This document shows, in pieces, positions 8,121 to 17,697 of a stretch of 64,000 nt of DNA. Below the pieces are notes generated by a model that did not search any database, was not told where the DNA came from, and worked only from the letters and a program-made list of their open reading frames with translations. The DNA lies in the NCBI RefSeq assembly GCF_047729555.1, contig NZ_CP159825.1, positions 620,001-684,000 on the forward strand, written 5' to 3'. Origin of the DNA: Porticoccus sp905181945 (GTDB taxonomy: Bacteria; Pseudomonadota; Gammaproteobacteria; Pseudomonadales; Porticoccaceae). The translations under genes were made by a program, and so were the position numbers. Each line of letters opens with the position of its first letter. Position 1 is the first letter of the stretch.

Positions 8121-11100
8121 TGGCGGCTGCTCACAGCAGGGGCTAGCAGATACAGCAGATCAGTTGCTTGCTGTATGCGCTGTGCTGCTGTTTCCATTTT
8201 ATATTTAAATTTGAGAGTGCTGGAACCCTGAAGACGATAAATATTTGGTTGGTCTTGAACTAGCTCCACTATAACAAGTGGTTCCACTGAGGTATTAGGG
8301 CTAAATTCGATTCGTCCACCTTCAGGCCCAGTCTCCAGTCTGCTGATCCCTATTGATCGAGCATAAAGTTTCAGAGAAGTTACCTGGAATAAATTTTTTA
8401 AGTGGTCGCTGAGCAATCCAAACCGATCTATCATTTCAACTTGAAGCTCATGTAGTTCAGCGTCAGATACAGCGTTTGCTACCCGCTTATACATGATTAA
8501 TCGAGTGTGTACATCAGGCAGGTATTCTTCAGGTATCAGTGCGGGGATATTGAGCTTAATTTCGACATCCTCGTCAAGCACCATGATTGAGTCAGGTAGC
8601 TTTCCTTTGCGTATGGCCTCTATAGCTCTCTCTAGCAGCTCTGCATATAAGGTAAAGCCAATAGAATGTATATGGCCACTTTGCCCTTTACCCAGAAGCT
8701 CTCCTGCTCCGCGGATCTCTAGGTCATGCGTAGCTATTGTAAACCCCGATCCAAGTTGATTGGTATCCCTGATGGCTTCAAGACGCTTTAGGGCGTCAGG
8801 GGTCAATGATTTTTTTTCAGGAACTAATAGATATGCGTATGCTTGATGATGAGAACGGCCAACCCTGCCGCGAAGCTGATGAAGTTGCGCAAGACCAAAC
8901 TTATCTGCTCGATTAATTAAAATAGTATTTGCACTAGGAATATCAATACCATTTTCGATAATGGTGGTGCAGACCAAAACATTAAAACGTTGATGATAGA
9001 AATCAGACATGACCATTTCTAGATTTCTCTCTCTCATTTGTCCATGCGCAAAACTTATCCTTGCTTCGGGCACAAGATCGGAAAGTTGCTTGGTTATTAT
9101 CTCAATATTTTTCACTTCATTGTGCAAGTAAAAAACCTGGCCGCCTCGAAGAATTTCACGCAAAATAGCCTCACGAATAACTTCAGTCTGGTTTTCGCGA
9201 ATAAATGTTTTTACAGACAATCTTTTTGCAGGAGGTGTTGCAATAATAGAAAGATCTCTAATCCCAGACATTGAGAGATTTAGCGTTCGTGGAATTGGTG
9301 TCGCTGTAAGGGTTAAAATATCTACCTCTGCTCGAAGAGATTTAATTTTTTCTTTTTGCTTTACTCCAAATCGGTGCTCTTCATCAACAATCAGTAACCC
9401 TAAGTTTTTATAATTAACCTTTGCATGTAAGAGCTTATGAGTTCCAATTAAAATATCAATATTGCCTTGGGCTGCATCTTTTAAAATATCTTCCTGTTCT
9501 TTTGCTGTACGAAAACGGGATAGCTCAGCTATTTTTATGGGCCAATTAGCAAATCGATCGCGAAAATTTTCTACATGTTGATGCACCAATAGGGTAGTGG
9601 GGACAAGCATTACAACTTGCTTATTGCTTGATGTTGCAATAAATGCAGCTCTCATCGCCACCTCTGTTTTGCCAAAACCAACATCACCACAGACGAGTCT
9701 ATCCATGGGTTTCTCCGAAAGCATATCTTTTTTTGTTGCCTGAATTGCTTCTAGTTGGTCTGCAGTTTCTTCGTAGAGAAAGTCAGAACAAAATATCTGA
9801 TATTCCTCTAATGGGTCTGTACAGGCAAAACCCTTTTTAGCGGCCCTTACAGCATATATGTCCAGTAATTCTATAGCTGTATCAGAGATTTGCTTGAGAG
9901 CTTTATCTTTTGCTTTTTGCCATTGCTCTGTACCAAGTCTATGTAGTGGCGCTAACTCTTCGTCCCCTCCACCATATCGGCTGATTAGATTAAGAGACGA
10001 GACTGGCACATATAGCTTAGCTTCTTCAGCATACTCTAGAGCAAGAAACTCTTGTGGCCAGTTCTCTGAATGTATGGTTTTTAGTCCTCGGTACCTCCCT
10101 ACACCATGCTCTATATGAACAACAGGAGCTCCGAGATGTAACTCTGAAAGGTTTTTTATAATCTGGTCCGGTTCAGACTTCTGGATACTTCGCCGCCGAT
10201 TTTGTATGACCTGAAGGCCAAATAGTTCAGATTCTGTAATTAGGCAAATATTTGGATTATTTAAATATAATCCTCTCTCTATAGGGTAGACGGTAAGGCA
10301 GACAGTATCCTCGCTGGCTATAAAATCTTCCCAGTCGTCGATTTCTTTGTGGGCAATTTTCCCGCCATTTAATAATGAGCTTAAGGCTTCTCTGCGCCCC
10401 TTGGTTTCAGCACAAAACAAAACACGTCTAGCTGAAGAGCTTAAAAATTTATTAAGATGCTCGAGAGGATCCGTTGCTTTGTTATTAATAGCGATATGAG
10501 GCATGGGTTGAAAATTTAAAGTGAAGCTATTGGTGGATTCAGTTGCGTTAGTTGCTAGCTCTGATATTTCGGTGCGTGGGTATTTCTTTAGGGCACCAAA
10601 AAACTCATTAACTGGGAGAAAAATCTCACTTGGAGAAAGAAGGGGATGTGTGCTATCAATGTTACACTCCTCGTAACGATTTTTTACACTTCTCCAGAAG
10701 TTTTCTGCACTGGACTCCACATCACTTTCAGTAATAACGAGACAGTCTTGTGGAAGATAATTAAATAGAGTTGCGCATTCTTCAAAAAATAATGGGAGAT
10801 AGTATTCAATCCCTTGTGGTGTTATTCCCTTGTCTATGTCTAAATATACAGAGCATTTTTGATGGTCGATATCAAATCGTTCAAGCCACTTGTTTTTAAA
10901 TAACTGTATAGATTTTTCATCCAAAGGAATTTCTTTGGCGGGAAGCAAAAAAAGGCGATTGATTTTTTCTAGAGTAAGCTGACTATTTGGGTCAAAAGTC
11001 CTCAAACTTTCAATTTCATTATCAAAAAGATCGATACGAAAAGGTAATGAGGCCCCCATCGGGTAAATATCTATTATAGATCCACGGATGTTGTACTCGC

Positions 11101-11581
11101 CGTGCTCAATAACCGTTTCTGTAAGCCGGTATCCACTATGCTGTAGTTTATTTCGCAAGTCTTGAGGATCTAGATGATCTCCCACGCTATAATCAAAAGA
11201 ACGACTACCTACGAACTCTACAGGCGGTATTCGATGCATCATAGTCGTTACTGGTACAACTACAACGCCGCAACGTGTTTGCGGCAAGCTAAATAATGTT
11301 TTTAGCCGCTGAGAGGTAATGTCTTGATGAGGGGAGAATTGGTCATATGGCAGCGTCTCCCAGTCAGGAAAATGAAATACTTTAGTGTCATCCCCTAAGA
11401 AAAAAGCGATTTCAGTCTTTATCTGTGCGGCGGACCTGGCGGATGCAGCAATCACTAGAATTAAGCCTTGGCGTTGCTGGGAAATTTCAGCAACGCTGAG
11501 TGACAATCCTGAACCAAAAGCACCTCCCCAGAAGCCCCTGTCGCCAGGCAAAACAGGTGATGGAAAATTTAAAATAGACAT
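8117..11581 (-). CDS. mfd: Transcription-repair coupling factor Mfd
   Basis: Mfd removes RNA polymerase stalled at lesions and recruits UvrA to start nucleotide excision repair. At 1154 residues it has full length. The UvrB-homology modules are at the N-terminus, with the PDWETLPYDQFSPHQD motif. A CarD/RID-like RNAP-interaction domain follows (HIEHGVGRYRGL). The RecG-like helicase motor carries Walker A GDVGFGKT, DEEHRFG box, TATPIPRTL, and the HQLRGRVGRS motif VI. A TRCF C-terminal domain ends the protein. The gene lies upstream of and overlaps csiV. Confidence 0.97.
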   Translation of the reverse strand: MSILNFPSPVLPGDRGFWGGAFGSGLSLSVAEISQQRQGLILVIAASARSAAQIKTEIAFFLGDDTKVFHFPDWETLPYDQFSPHQDITSQRLKTLFSLPQTRCGVVVVPVTTMMHRIPPVEFVGSRSFDYSVGDHLDPQDLRNKLQHSGYRLTETVIEHGEYNIRGSIIDIYPMGASLPFRIDLFDNEIESLRTFDPNSQLTLEKINRLFLLPAKEIPLDEKSIQLFKNKWLERFDIDHQKCSVYLDIDKGITPQGIEYYLPLFFEECATLFNYLPQDCLVITESDVESSAENFWRSVKNRYEECNIDSTHPLLSPSEIFLPVNEFFGALKKYPRTEISELATNATESTNSFTLNFQPMPHIAINNKATDPLEHLNKFLSSSARRVLFCAETKGRREALSSLLNGGKIAHKEIDDWEDFIASEDTVCLTVYPIERGLYLNNPNICLITESELFGLQVIQNRRRSIQKSEPDQIIKNLSELHLGAPVVHIEHGVGRYRGLKTIHSENWPQEFLALEYAEEAKLYVPVSSLNLISRYGGGDEELAPLHRLGTEQWQKAKDKALKQISDTAIELLDIYAVRAAKKGFACTDPLEEYQIFCSDFLYEETADQLEAIQATKKDMLSEKPMDRLVCGDVGFGKTEVAMRAAFIATSSNKQVVMLVPTTLLVHQHVENFRDRFANWPIKIAELSRFRTAKEQEDILKDAAQGNIDILIGTHKLLHAKVNYKNLGLLIVDEEHRFGVKQKEKIKSLRAEVDILTLTATPIPRTLNLSMSGIRDLSIIATPPAKRLSVKTFIRENQTEVIREAILREILRGGQVFYLHNEVKNIEIITKQLSDLVPEARISFAHGQMRERNLEMVMSDFYHQRFNVLVCTTIIENGIDIPSANTILINRADKFGLAQLHQLRGRVGRSHHQAYAYLLVPEKKSLTPDALKRLEAIRDTNQLGSGFTIATHDLEIRGAGELLGKGQSGHIHSIGFTLYAELLERAIEAIRKGKLPDSIMVLDEDVEIKLNIPALIPEEYLPDVHTRLIMYKRVANAVSDAELHELQVEMIDRFGLLSDHLKNLFQVTSLKLYARSIGISRLETGPEGGRIEFSPNTSVEPLVIVELVQDQPNIYRLQGSSTLKFKYKMETAAQRIQQATDLLYLLAPAVSSRQ

Positions 11582-11740
11582 AGCATGTTTAGCACTTTAA
11601 ATTGGTTGGGTTGATATTTATGATACATATCTCCGACGAAGAGATTTCTGTAGTTGCTGCAAGATCCCTTGGGGGGTTATTTTAGCGATGGTTATCGTAT
11701 ATTGATATAATCCATTGTCGCACAATAGAATTTTTTGCAG

Positions 11741-12478
11741 ATGTTCGCTTTAATTAATTTTTTGGGGTTTCAGTTGCACAAGTTTATTCACTTAACAACT
11801 TCTTCATGCGCGTTTCTCTTTTTGGTAATACTCGGCGGGTGCTCCGTCCAAAATTTTAATTTGAAAGATGTGATGAAATCAGATGTAGATGAAGTTGCCG
11901 ATCACCATTATATGGAGATCGAGTCTTTACTTAGAGAGCTTACAGTTAAACTTTATAAAAGAAATCCTAAATATCTTCGTGTTAGGTATGGGTCTAATAG
12001 AAAGACTTACACAGCGGAGGATAGACTGAAGAAAATCTTTGAATTACCAGGAAGGTTGGATATACCAGGCATACCACAAAACGGCATAGAAGCCATGGAG
12101 TTCTCGCTTGATAACAGCTATCAAGGAGATAGAGTTTTTGTTTTTATGGCTGGGTTAACTGACATGATAAGAAGATCTTATGGCTACCAACACGAATTCT
12201 TTGTTTATACCAGGCTAAAAGAGCAGGATCTTTACCTGAGTGCTCGCAACCTAGAAACTGCACTTTGGCGCATTACTACTTTTAAAAATAGTTCGAAAGA
12301 ACCCTTAATTTTAACAAATAGTAGAGATGGAGAGATGGACAATCTGAGTTATGAGCGATTGTTCGGAAAAATGATAGCAACACAGGATATGCTGGCGAAA
12401 ATTATGGCTGGAAAAAATAATCGAATGATCAAAACTGTCGTTCAAAATGTAGCCACTAAAGTATTTTTCCCGTTCTAG
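11741..12478 (+). CDS. Predicted lipoprotein, unknown function
   Basis: An approximately 245-residue protein with an N-terminal hydrophobic segment ending in the lipobox LGGC (CAFLFLVILGGCSVQ). The mature part is mixed and contains conserved-looking segments (YLSARNLETALWRI, YGYQHEFFVYTRL). I place the start at the ATG at 11741; this gives a long N-region, and an internal TTG starting at the Leu-His-Lys codons would give a more standard signal peptide. It is divergent from mfd and upstream of the GAPDH gene. Family not recognised; probable outer-membrane or periplasm-facing lipoprotein. Confidence 0.6.
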   Translation: MFALINFLGFQLHKFIHLTTSSCAFLFLVILGGCSVQNFNLKDVMKSDVDEVADHHYMEIESLLRELTVKLYKRNPKYLRVRYGSNRKTYTAEDRLKKIFELPGRLDIPGIPQNGIEAMEFSLDNSYQGDRVFVFMAGLTDMIRRSYGYQHEFFVYTRLKEQDLYLSARNLETALWRITTFKNSSKEPLILTNSRDGEMDNLSYERLFGKMIATQDMLAKIMAGKNNRMIKTVVQNVATKVFFPF

Positions 12479-12628
12479 TGTATAATTTTTTTAGCTGGTG
12501 AATTGTCTTTTCCGCCTATTTTTTTGGTTTAACTGGGTTGCTCTCAAGAGGTTGACCCTTGATAATAGCGTGCCTTGGTAAGGCGCATATATTTATATTT
12601 CCATAGTTAAAGTAAGAGGCTTGACCTA

Positions 12629-14089
12629 GTGACAGAAGATATTCGTCCTATACCCGCAGACTTCTTTGCAGACTGGAAAGAGCGTGAAGCGCTTTCTGAG
12701 GCAATGATTCCCTTAATTGGTAGACTGTACCGAGAAAAGAACATTTCTTTGTATATGTATGGCAAGAGTATGTTTAACCGTTCTGTGATAGAGCTAATGA
12801 AAGCACATCGCTTTGTGCGTCAAATTGAAAAAAATGAATTATCAGAATATGAAACATTCCCCTTAATTACAGCATTATCAAAAATGAATCTGGGGCCAGC
12901 CCATATCGACCTAGGCAAGTTAGCCGTCAAATACCAAGAATCCATAGAAGGGCTTGATTTATTAGATTTTCTGCAGAATGAAGTTGGTGATGATCTTGGG
13001 GATATGAGCAAACCGATCCCTGAACCACAAGATGTTGTTCTTTACGGATTCGGACGTATTGGCCGCCTTTTGGCTCGCCTGCTTATAGAAAAAACTGGTA
13101 GCGGAGACATGCTTCGATTGCGGGCTATTGTGGTTCGCAAAGGTTCCAGTGAGAATGATTTGTGTAAACGGGCAAGCTTACTCCGTCGTGATTCTGTCCA
13201 TGGTGCGTTTGAGGGGACTATCCGAGTTTTAGAGGATGAAAATATTTTAGTGTGTAACGGAAACCCTATTCAGGTTATTTATGCAAATTCACCTAGGGAC
13301 GTAGATTATCAAAAATTTGGTATAGATAACGCCATACTAATAGATAATACAGGAGCCTGGCGTGATGAAGATGGCTTAAATCTTCATTTGCAGTGCCCAG
13401 GGGCCGCCAAAGTTATACTTACCGCCCCTGGAAAAGGGTCGATCCCAAATATTGTTTATGGCATCAACCATAATGAAATCACACAAAAATCAAAAATTAT
13501 ATCAGCAGCCTCTTGTACGACTAATGCCATTGTTCCAATTTTGAAGGCCTTACAGGATGAGTTTGGAATCACAAGGGGGCACGTTGAAACGGTCCACTCG
13601 TACACTAATGACCAAAACTTAATTGATAATTACCATAAAGGATCTAGACGTGGCCGCAGTGCAGCACTAAATATGGTACTGACTGAAACTGGTGCTGCGG
13701 AAGCTGTCGCTAAGGCTCTTCCTGGGCTTAAGGGTAAACTTACAGGCAACGCTATTAGAGTGCCTACGCCTAATGTTTCCATGGCCATCCTTAATTTACA
13801 GCTTGGCCGCGAAACAAGCCTTGAAGAGATAAACGCTTATGTGCGCAAGATGTCTCTACATTCAGCCCTACAAAACCAAATTGATTACACTGTTTCTTCA
13901 GAAGCCGTGTCGTCTGATTTTGTTGGTTCTCGTCATGCCTGCATTTATGATGCCGGAGCAACAATTGTTAATGGAAACAGTGTTGTTCTGTACTGCTGGT
14001 ATGATAATGAATTTGGTTATAGCTGCCAGGTGATCAGGTGTTTAGAGGAGCTGGCTGGGATTTCATGGCGAATGGTGCCTAACAAATAA
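12629..14089 (+). CDS. gap: Long-form glyceraldehyde-3-phosphate dehydrogenase
   Basis: NAD(P)-dependent GAPDH that oxidises glyceraldehyde-3-phosphate to 1,3-bisphosphoglycerate or works in reverse. The Rossmann motif GFGRIGR starts only at about residue 138, after an N-terminal extension of about 130 residues absent from classical 335-residue enzymes. The catalytic Cys296 lies in SAASCTTNAIVP, and the catalytic His follows in HVETVHSYTNDQ. The start is a GTG. The same long type is found between mfd and nqrA in Pseudomonas (PA3001 type). The role of the extension is unknown to me. Confidence 0.93.
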   Translation: MTEDIRPIPADFFADWKEREALSEAMIPLIGRLYREKNISLYMYGKSMFNRSVIELMKAHRFVRQIEKNELSEYETFPLITALSKMNLGPAHIDLGKLAVKYQESIEGLDLLDFLQNEVGDDLGDMSKPIPEPQDVVLYGFGRIGRLLARLLIEKTGSGDMLRLRAIVVRKGSSENDLCKRASLLRRDSVHGAFEGTIRVLEDENILVCNGNPIQVIYANSPRDVDYQKFGIDNAILIDNTGAWRDEDGLNLHLQCPGAAKVILTAPGKGSIPNIVYGINHNEITQKSKIISAASCTTNAIVPILKALQDEFGITRGHVETVHSYTNDQNLIDNYHKGSRRGRSAALNMVLTETGAAEAVAKALPGLKGKLTGNAIRVPTPNVSMAILNLQLGRETSLEEINAYVRKMSLHSALQNQIDYTVSSEAVSSDFVGSRHACIYDAGATIVNGNSVVLYCWYDNEFGYSCQVIRCLEELAGISWRMVPNK

Positions 14090-14166
14090 TTTTTTTGGTC
14101 TATTTTTTATTTATGAGATAACTTTCTCACTAAATACATAGAGCAAAATTTTTGTATCTAATGGTA

Positions 14167-14223
14167 AAAAGTACGATTTAGTGCGTAGTAAAAATTGTTC
14201 GTACTTTTATAATCACGTATAAT
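14167..14223 (+). promoter_or_regulatory. nqr operon promoter with overlapping 10-bp inverted repeat
   Basis: AAAAGTACGA (14167-14176) and TCGTACTTTT (14199-14208) form a perfect 10-bp inverted repeat with a 22-bp spacer. A sigma-70-like promoter reads TTGTTC (14195-14200), 17 bp, TATAAT (14218-14223); its -35 element overlaps the right arm. The layout is what an operator for a dimeric regulator of nqrABCDEF would look like. The repressor identity is unknown. Confidence 0.5.
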
Positions 14224-14353
14224 AATGCGGCTTTAAATTCTAAGAAATGTATTCAAAATGTATCCTTTTGCAAGGTTGCATGGCTTTTATTTGGGGTTCA
14301 CATTAGTTAAGAGCGCCAGTTGATTAAAAAAATAGCTTTTTAGGTTTTATTCT

Positions 14354-15727
14354 ATGGTTAATATTTCTCGGGGTTTAGATATTCCTGTACCGGGTGCCCC
14401 TGAACAAGTTATACACAAAGGGCCTATCATTAGATCTGTTGCTGTCATTGGCGATGATTATATTGGTATGAAGCCTACGATGTCGGTTAAGGTCGGTGAT
14501 AGAGTTAAACTTGGCCAGCTACTTTTCTCTGACAAGAGAACCGAAGGTGTGCTCTATACCTCACCTGCTTCCGGTGTTGTTGCTTCTATTAATCGCGGAG
14601 AACGTCGTGTTTTTCAGTCCATAGTTATTGATGTAGATGTAGATGGAGATGAGCAGGAAAAATTTACACAGTATGCCTCTGCGGAGCTACCGTCTTTACC
14701 TAGGAGTAGCGTAGTTGATAATTTGGTTTCATCTGGTCTATGGACATCATTGCGGACTCGACCATATTCCAAGGTTCCGTCTCCCTTTTCTGGGCCACCC
14801 AGCTCAATTTTTGTTACTGCTATTGATACAAATCCATTAGCGGTAAATCCTGATGTGGTTATTGCTGAGAGAGAAAAAGACTTTGAAGATGGATTGCTGG
14901 TGTTGGAGCGCCTTACAGAGGGGCCAATTCATCTTTGTATTTCGGATGATGCAACAATTTCTGGAGAACACCTGAATGGCATTCAACCACAAAGGTTTAG
15001 TGGTCCTCATCCATCCGGGCTTGCTGGCACACACATTCATTTTATAGATCCTGTTAGCGCTAAAAAAACTGTATGGGTGATAGGCTATCAGGATGTGTTG
15101 GCTATAGGTGCATTATTTACTACTGGCCGTATTGATACTCGAAGAGTGGTAGCTTTGTGTGGCCCTCAAGCTGTTAATCCGCGCTTAGTGCAAACCCGCA
15201 TTGGTGCAAATATCAATGAATTGATCGTTAACGAGACCGACGGGGGAGACAATCGAGTTATCTCCGGATCTTTGTTATCAGGTCGTATTGCATCTACCGG
15301 GCATGCCGGCGGGGCTCTTTCTTTTTTGGGCCGCTATCATACTCAGGTTGCTATAATCCTCGAAGGATATCAGCGTGAATTTTTGCGCTATCTTTCTTTG
15401 GGCGTTAAGCGACATTCGGCCATGCCTATTTACCTTTCTTCTTTGGGTTCAGTTCAAGAAAAAAACTTGAGTTTCAGCACAAATACAAATGGAAGCGAGA
15501 GAGCCATGGTGCCTATTGGTAATTACGAAAAGGTGATGCCTTTGGATATACTTCCCACACAGCTCTTGCGCGCTTTAATTGTTGGTGATACGGAAATGGC
15601 GCAAAAACTCGGCTGCCTGGAGCTTGAAGAAGAAGATTTGGCTCTTTGCAGCTATGTTTGTGTTGGGAAATATGAATATGGCCCAATCCTGAGAGACAGT
15701 CTGGCACGTATTGAGAAGGAGGGCTGA
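14354..15727 (+). CDS. nqrA: Na+-translocating NADH:quinone reductase subunit A
   Basis: Peripheral cytoplasmic subunit of the six-subunit sodium pump Na+-NQR, which couples NADH oxidation and ubiquinone reduction to Na+ export. The N-terminus (RGLDIPVPGAPEQ) and the barrel-sandwich/RnfC-like core (VKVGDRVKLGQLLFSDKR, GVLYTSPASGVV) are characteristic. The C-terminus carries no iron-sulfur cysteines, unlike RnfC, which supports NqrA. Length 457 is slightly above average. It is the first gene of a tightly packed nqrABCDEF operon, with nqrB 2 bp downstream. Confidence 0.96.
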   Translation: MVNISRGLDIPVPGAPEQVIHKGPIIRSVAVIGDDYIGMKPTMSVKVGDRVKLGQLLFSDKRTEGVLYTSPASGVVASINRGERRVFQSIVIDVDVDGDEQEKFTQYASAELPSLPRSSVVDNLVSSGLWTSLRTRPYSKVPSPFSGPPSSIFVTAIDTNPLAVNPDVVIAEREKDFEDGLLVLERLTEGPIHLCISDDATISGEHLNGIQPQRFSGPHPSGLAGTHIHFIDPVSAKKTVWVIGYQDVLAIGALFTTGRIDTRRVVALCGPQAVNPRLVQTRIGANINELIVNETDGGDNRVISGSLLSGRIASTGHAGGALSFLGRYHTQVAIILEGYQREFLRYLSLGVKRHSAMPIYLSSLGSVQEKNLSFSTNTNGSERAMVPIGNYEKVMPLDILPTQLLRALIVGDTEMAQKLGCLELEEEDLALCSYVCVGKYEYGPILRDSLARIEKEG

Positions 15728-15729
15728 TA

Positions 15730-16932
15730 GTGAAAGTATTGCGTAACTATCTAGATAGAATTGAACCGCATTTTCATAAAGGTGGAAAATTAGAAAGCTG
15801 GTTCGCCCTTTATGAGGCTGTCGATACAATTTTTTATTCACCAGGATCCGTCACGAAAAATGGTTCGCATATTCGCGATGGTATTGACTTAAAACGAGTA
15901 ATGATAACTGTTTGGCTTGCCGCATTTCCGGCAATGTTTTACGGAATGTATAATCTTGGTTTTCAGGCAAATACAATTCTTGCTGCATCGGAAGCAACCT
16001 ATGTAACTGACTGGCATGAAGCTATTATCACATTATTTGCCGGACATGATCCTTCGAGTATCTGGGATTGTATGTTTTATGGCGCAGTCTATTTTGTCCC
16101 CATTTATATGGTGACGTTTATAGCAGGAGGTTTCTGGGAGGTTGTTTTTGCCTCTGTGAGGGGCCATGAAATTAATGAAGGGTTTTTTGTAACCTCTATT
16201 CTGTTCGCTTTAATTTGCCCCCCAGATATACCATTATGGCAAGTAGCTTTAGGGATAAGTTTTGGTGTTGTTATTGGTAAGGAAGTTTTTGGAGGGACAG
16301 GAAAAAATTTCCTCAATCCTGCGTTAACAGGACGCGCCTTTCTTTTCTTCGCATACCCTGCTGAGCTATCAGGGGATGCTGTCTGGACTGCTGTTGATGG
16401 TTATACAGGCGCAACAGCACTTTCGGTTGCCGCTAACTATGGCATTGAAGCGGTGCAACAAAACCTTACTTGGTTCGATGCATTCATTGGTAATAAACAG
16501 GGCTCAATTGGTGAAACATCCACTCTCGCGATTCTTGTCGGCGCTGTCGTTTTGCTTCTCACAAGAATTGCAGCTTGGCGCATCATGCTGGGGGTCCTTA
16601 TTGGCATGATTTTCCTATCTACGTTGTTTAATTTTATTGGTTCAGACACAAACCCAATGTTTAGTGTTCCTTGGCACTGGCATTTGGTTGTTGGCAGTTT
16701 TGCTTTTGGGCTGGTTTTTATGGCAACAGACCCTGTGTCAGCATCCATGACAGATACAGGGAAAATTTGGTATGGTCTGTTGATTGGGGTAATGACTATA
16801 TTGATTAGGGTTGTTAATCCTGCTTACCCTGAAGGAATAATGCTGGCGATATTGTTCGCTAACTTATTTTCTCCTCTCATTGATCATTTTGTGGTTGAAG
16901 CTAACATCAAAAGGAGAATAGCTCGTGGCTAG
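15730..16932 (+). CDS. nqrB: Na+-translocating NADH:quinone reductase subunit B
   Basis: Polytopic inner-membrane subunit with about ten transmembrane helices. It carries a covalent FMN on a threonine in the SGAT-like motif (here GYTGATALS, Thr229) and riboflavin. It forms part of the sodium path and quinone site. The KEVFGGTGKNFLNPALTGRAFLFF segment is family-specific. The start is GTG. The 3' end overlaps nqrC by 8 bp, indicating translational coupling. The FMN would be attached by ApbE, encoded downstream. Confidence 0.97.
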   Translation: MKVLRNYLDRIEPHFHKGGKLESWFALYEAVDTIFYSPGSVTKNGSHIRDGIDLKRVMITVWLAAFPAMFYGMYNLGFQANTILAASEATYVTDWHEAIITLFAGHDPSSIWDCMFYGAVYFVPIYMVTFIAGGFWEVVFASVRGHEINEGFFVTSILFALICPPDIPLWQVALGISFGVVIGKEVFGGTGKNFLNPALTGRAFLFFAYPAELSGDAVWTAVDGYTGATALSVAANYGIEAVQQNLTWFDAFIGNKQGSIGETSTLAILVGAVVLLLTRIAAWRIMLGVLIGMIFLSTLFNFIGSDTNPMFSVPWHWHLVVGSFAFGLVFMATDPVSASMTDTGKIWYGLLIGVMTILIRVVNPAYPEGIMLAILFANLFSPLIDHFVVEANIKRRIARG

Positions 16933-17695
16933 CAATAACTCTACTTTAAAAACTATTAAAGTTGCCTTAGTGCTTTGTATTGTTTGTTCGGTGATTGTGT
17001 CTACAGCAGCTGTCTTGTTGCGACCAGCTCAGCAAGCTAACAAGGATCTTGATCGAAAAACAAATGTACTTGCTGCTGCAGGAATGTTGCAAAAAGGCGA
17101 TGACGTTAATGCAAAATTTGCCAGTATAACTGCTCGAGCGGTCGACTTGGCCACAGGAAAATTTACCGACGCAGTAGATCTGGATAGCTACAACCAACGA
17201 AAAGCCTCCAAGGATCCCGAGTTATCTGTTGACCTTGGAGATGCTGATATTGCTAAGATTGGTCGCCTTCCTAAGTATATGATTGTATATGTTGTAGAGG
17301 GAGACGCAGGCTTAGAAAAAATTATTTTACCTATAAAAGGATACGGCCTTTGGTCAACATTGTATGGGTTTGTTGCCTTAGAGGCTGACTTAAACACTGT
17401 TGCTGGGCTTGGTTTCTATGAGCATGCTGAAACCCCCGGTCTGGGAGGTGAGATCGATAATCCATTGTGGAAAGCACAATGGATAGGTAAGAAAAGTTAC
17501 GATGCAAACAATAAGCAAGCATTGACCGTTGTTAGAGGCAAGGTAGACCTGAGTCGATCTGAATCAATACATGAAATAGATGGTTTATCTGGAGCAACTT
17601 TAACAAGCCGCGGGGTAGATAACCTAATAAAATTCTGGATGGGTGAAAATGGATTTTCTCCGTTTCTCTCCAATCTGCGCGCAGGGGAGGCTTAA
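16925..17695 (+). CDS. nqrC: Na+-translocating NADH:quinone reductase subunit C
   Basis: Subunit with one N-terminal membrane helix (residues about 10-30) and a periplasmic FMN-binding domain. The covalent FMN attachment site is Thr225 in DGLSGATLTSRGV, the same residue number as in Vibrio cholerae NqrC. The motif GYGLWSTLYGFVAL and ETPGLGGEI are typical. The start is GTG, embedded in the end of nqrB. Two bases separate its stop codon from nqrD. Confidence 0.97.
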   Translation: MASNNSTLKTIKVALVLCIVCSVIVSTAAVLLRPAQQANKDLDRKTNVLAAAGMLQKGDDVNAKFASITARAVDLATGKFTDAVDLDSYNQRKASKDPELSVDLGDADIAKIGRLPKYMIVYVVEGDAGLEKIILPIKGYGLWSTLYGFVALEADLNTVAGLGFYEHAETPGLGGEIDNPLWKAQWIGKKSYDANNKQALTVVRGKVDLSRSESIHEIDGLSGATLTSRGVDNLIKFWMGENGFSPFLSNLRAGEA

Positions 17696-17697
17696 TC

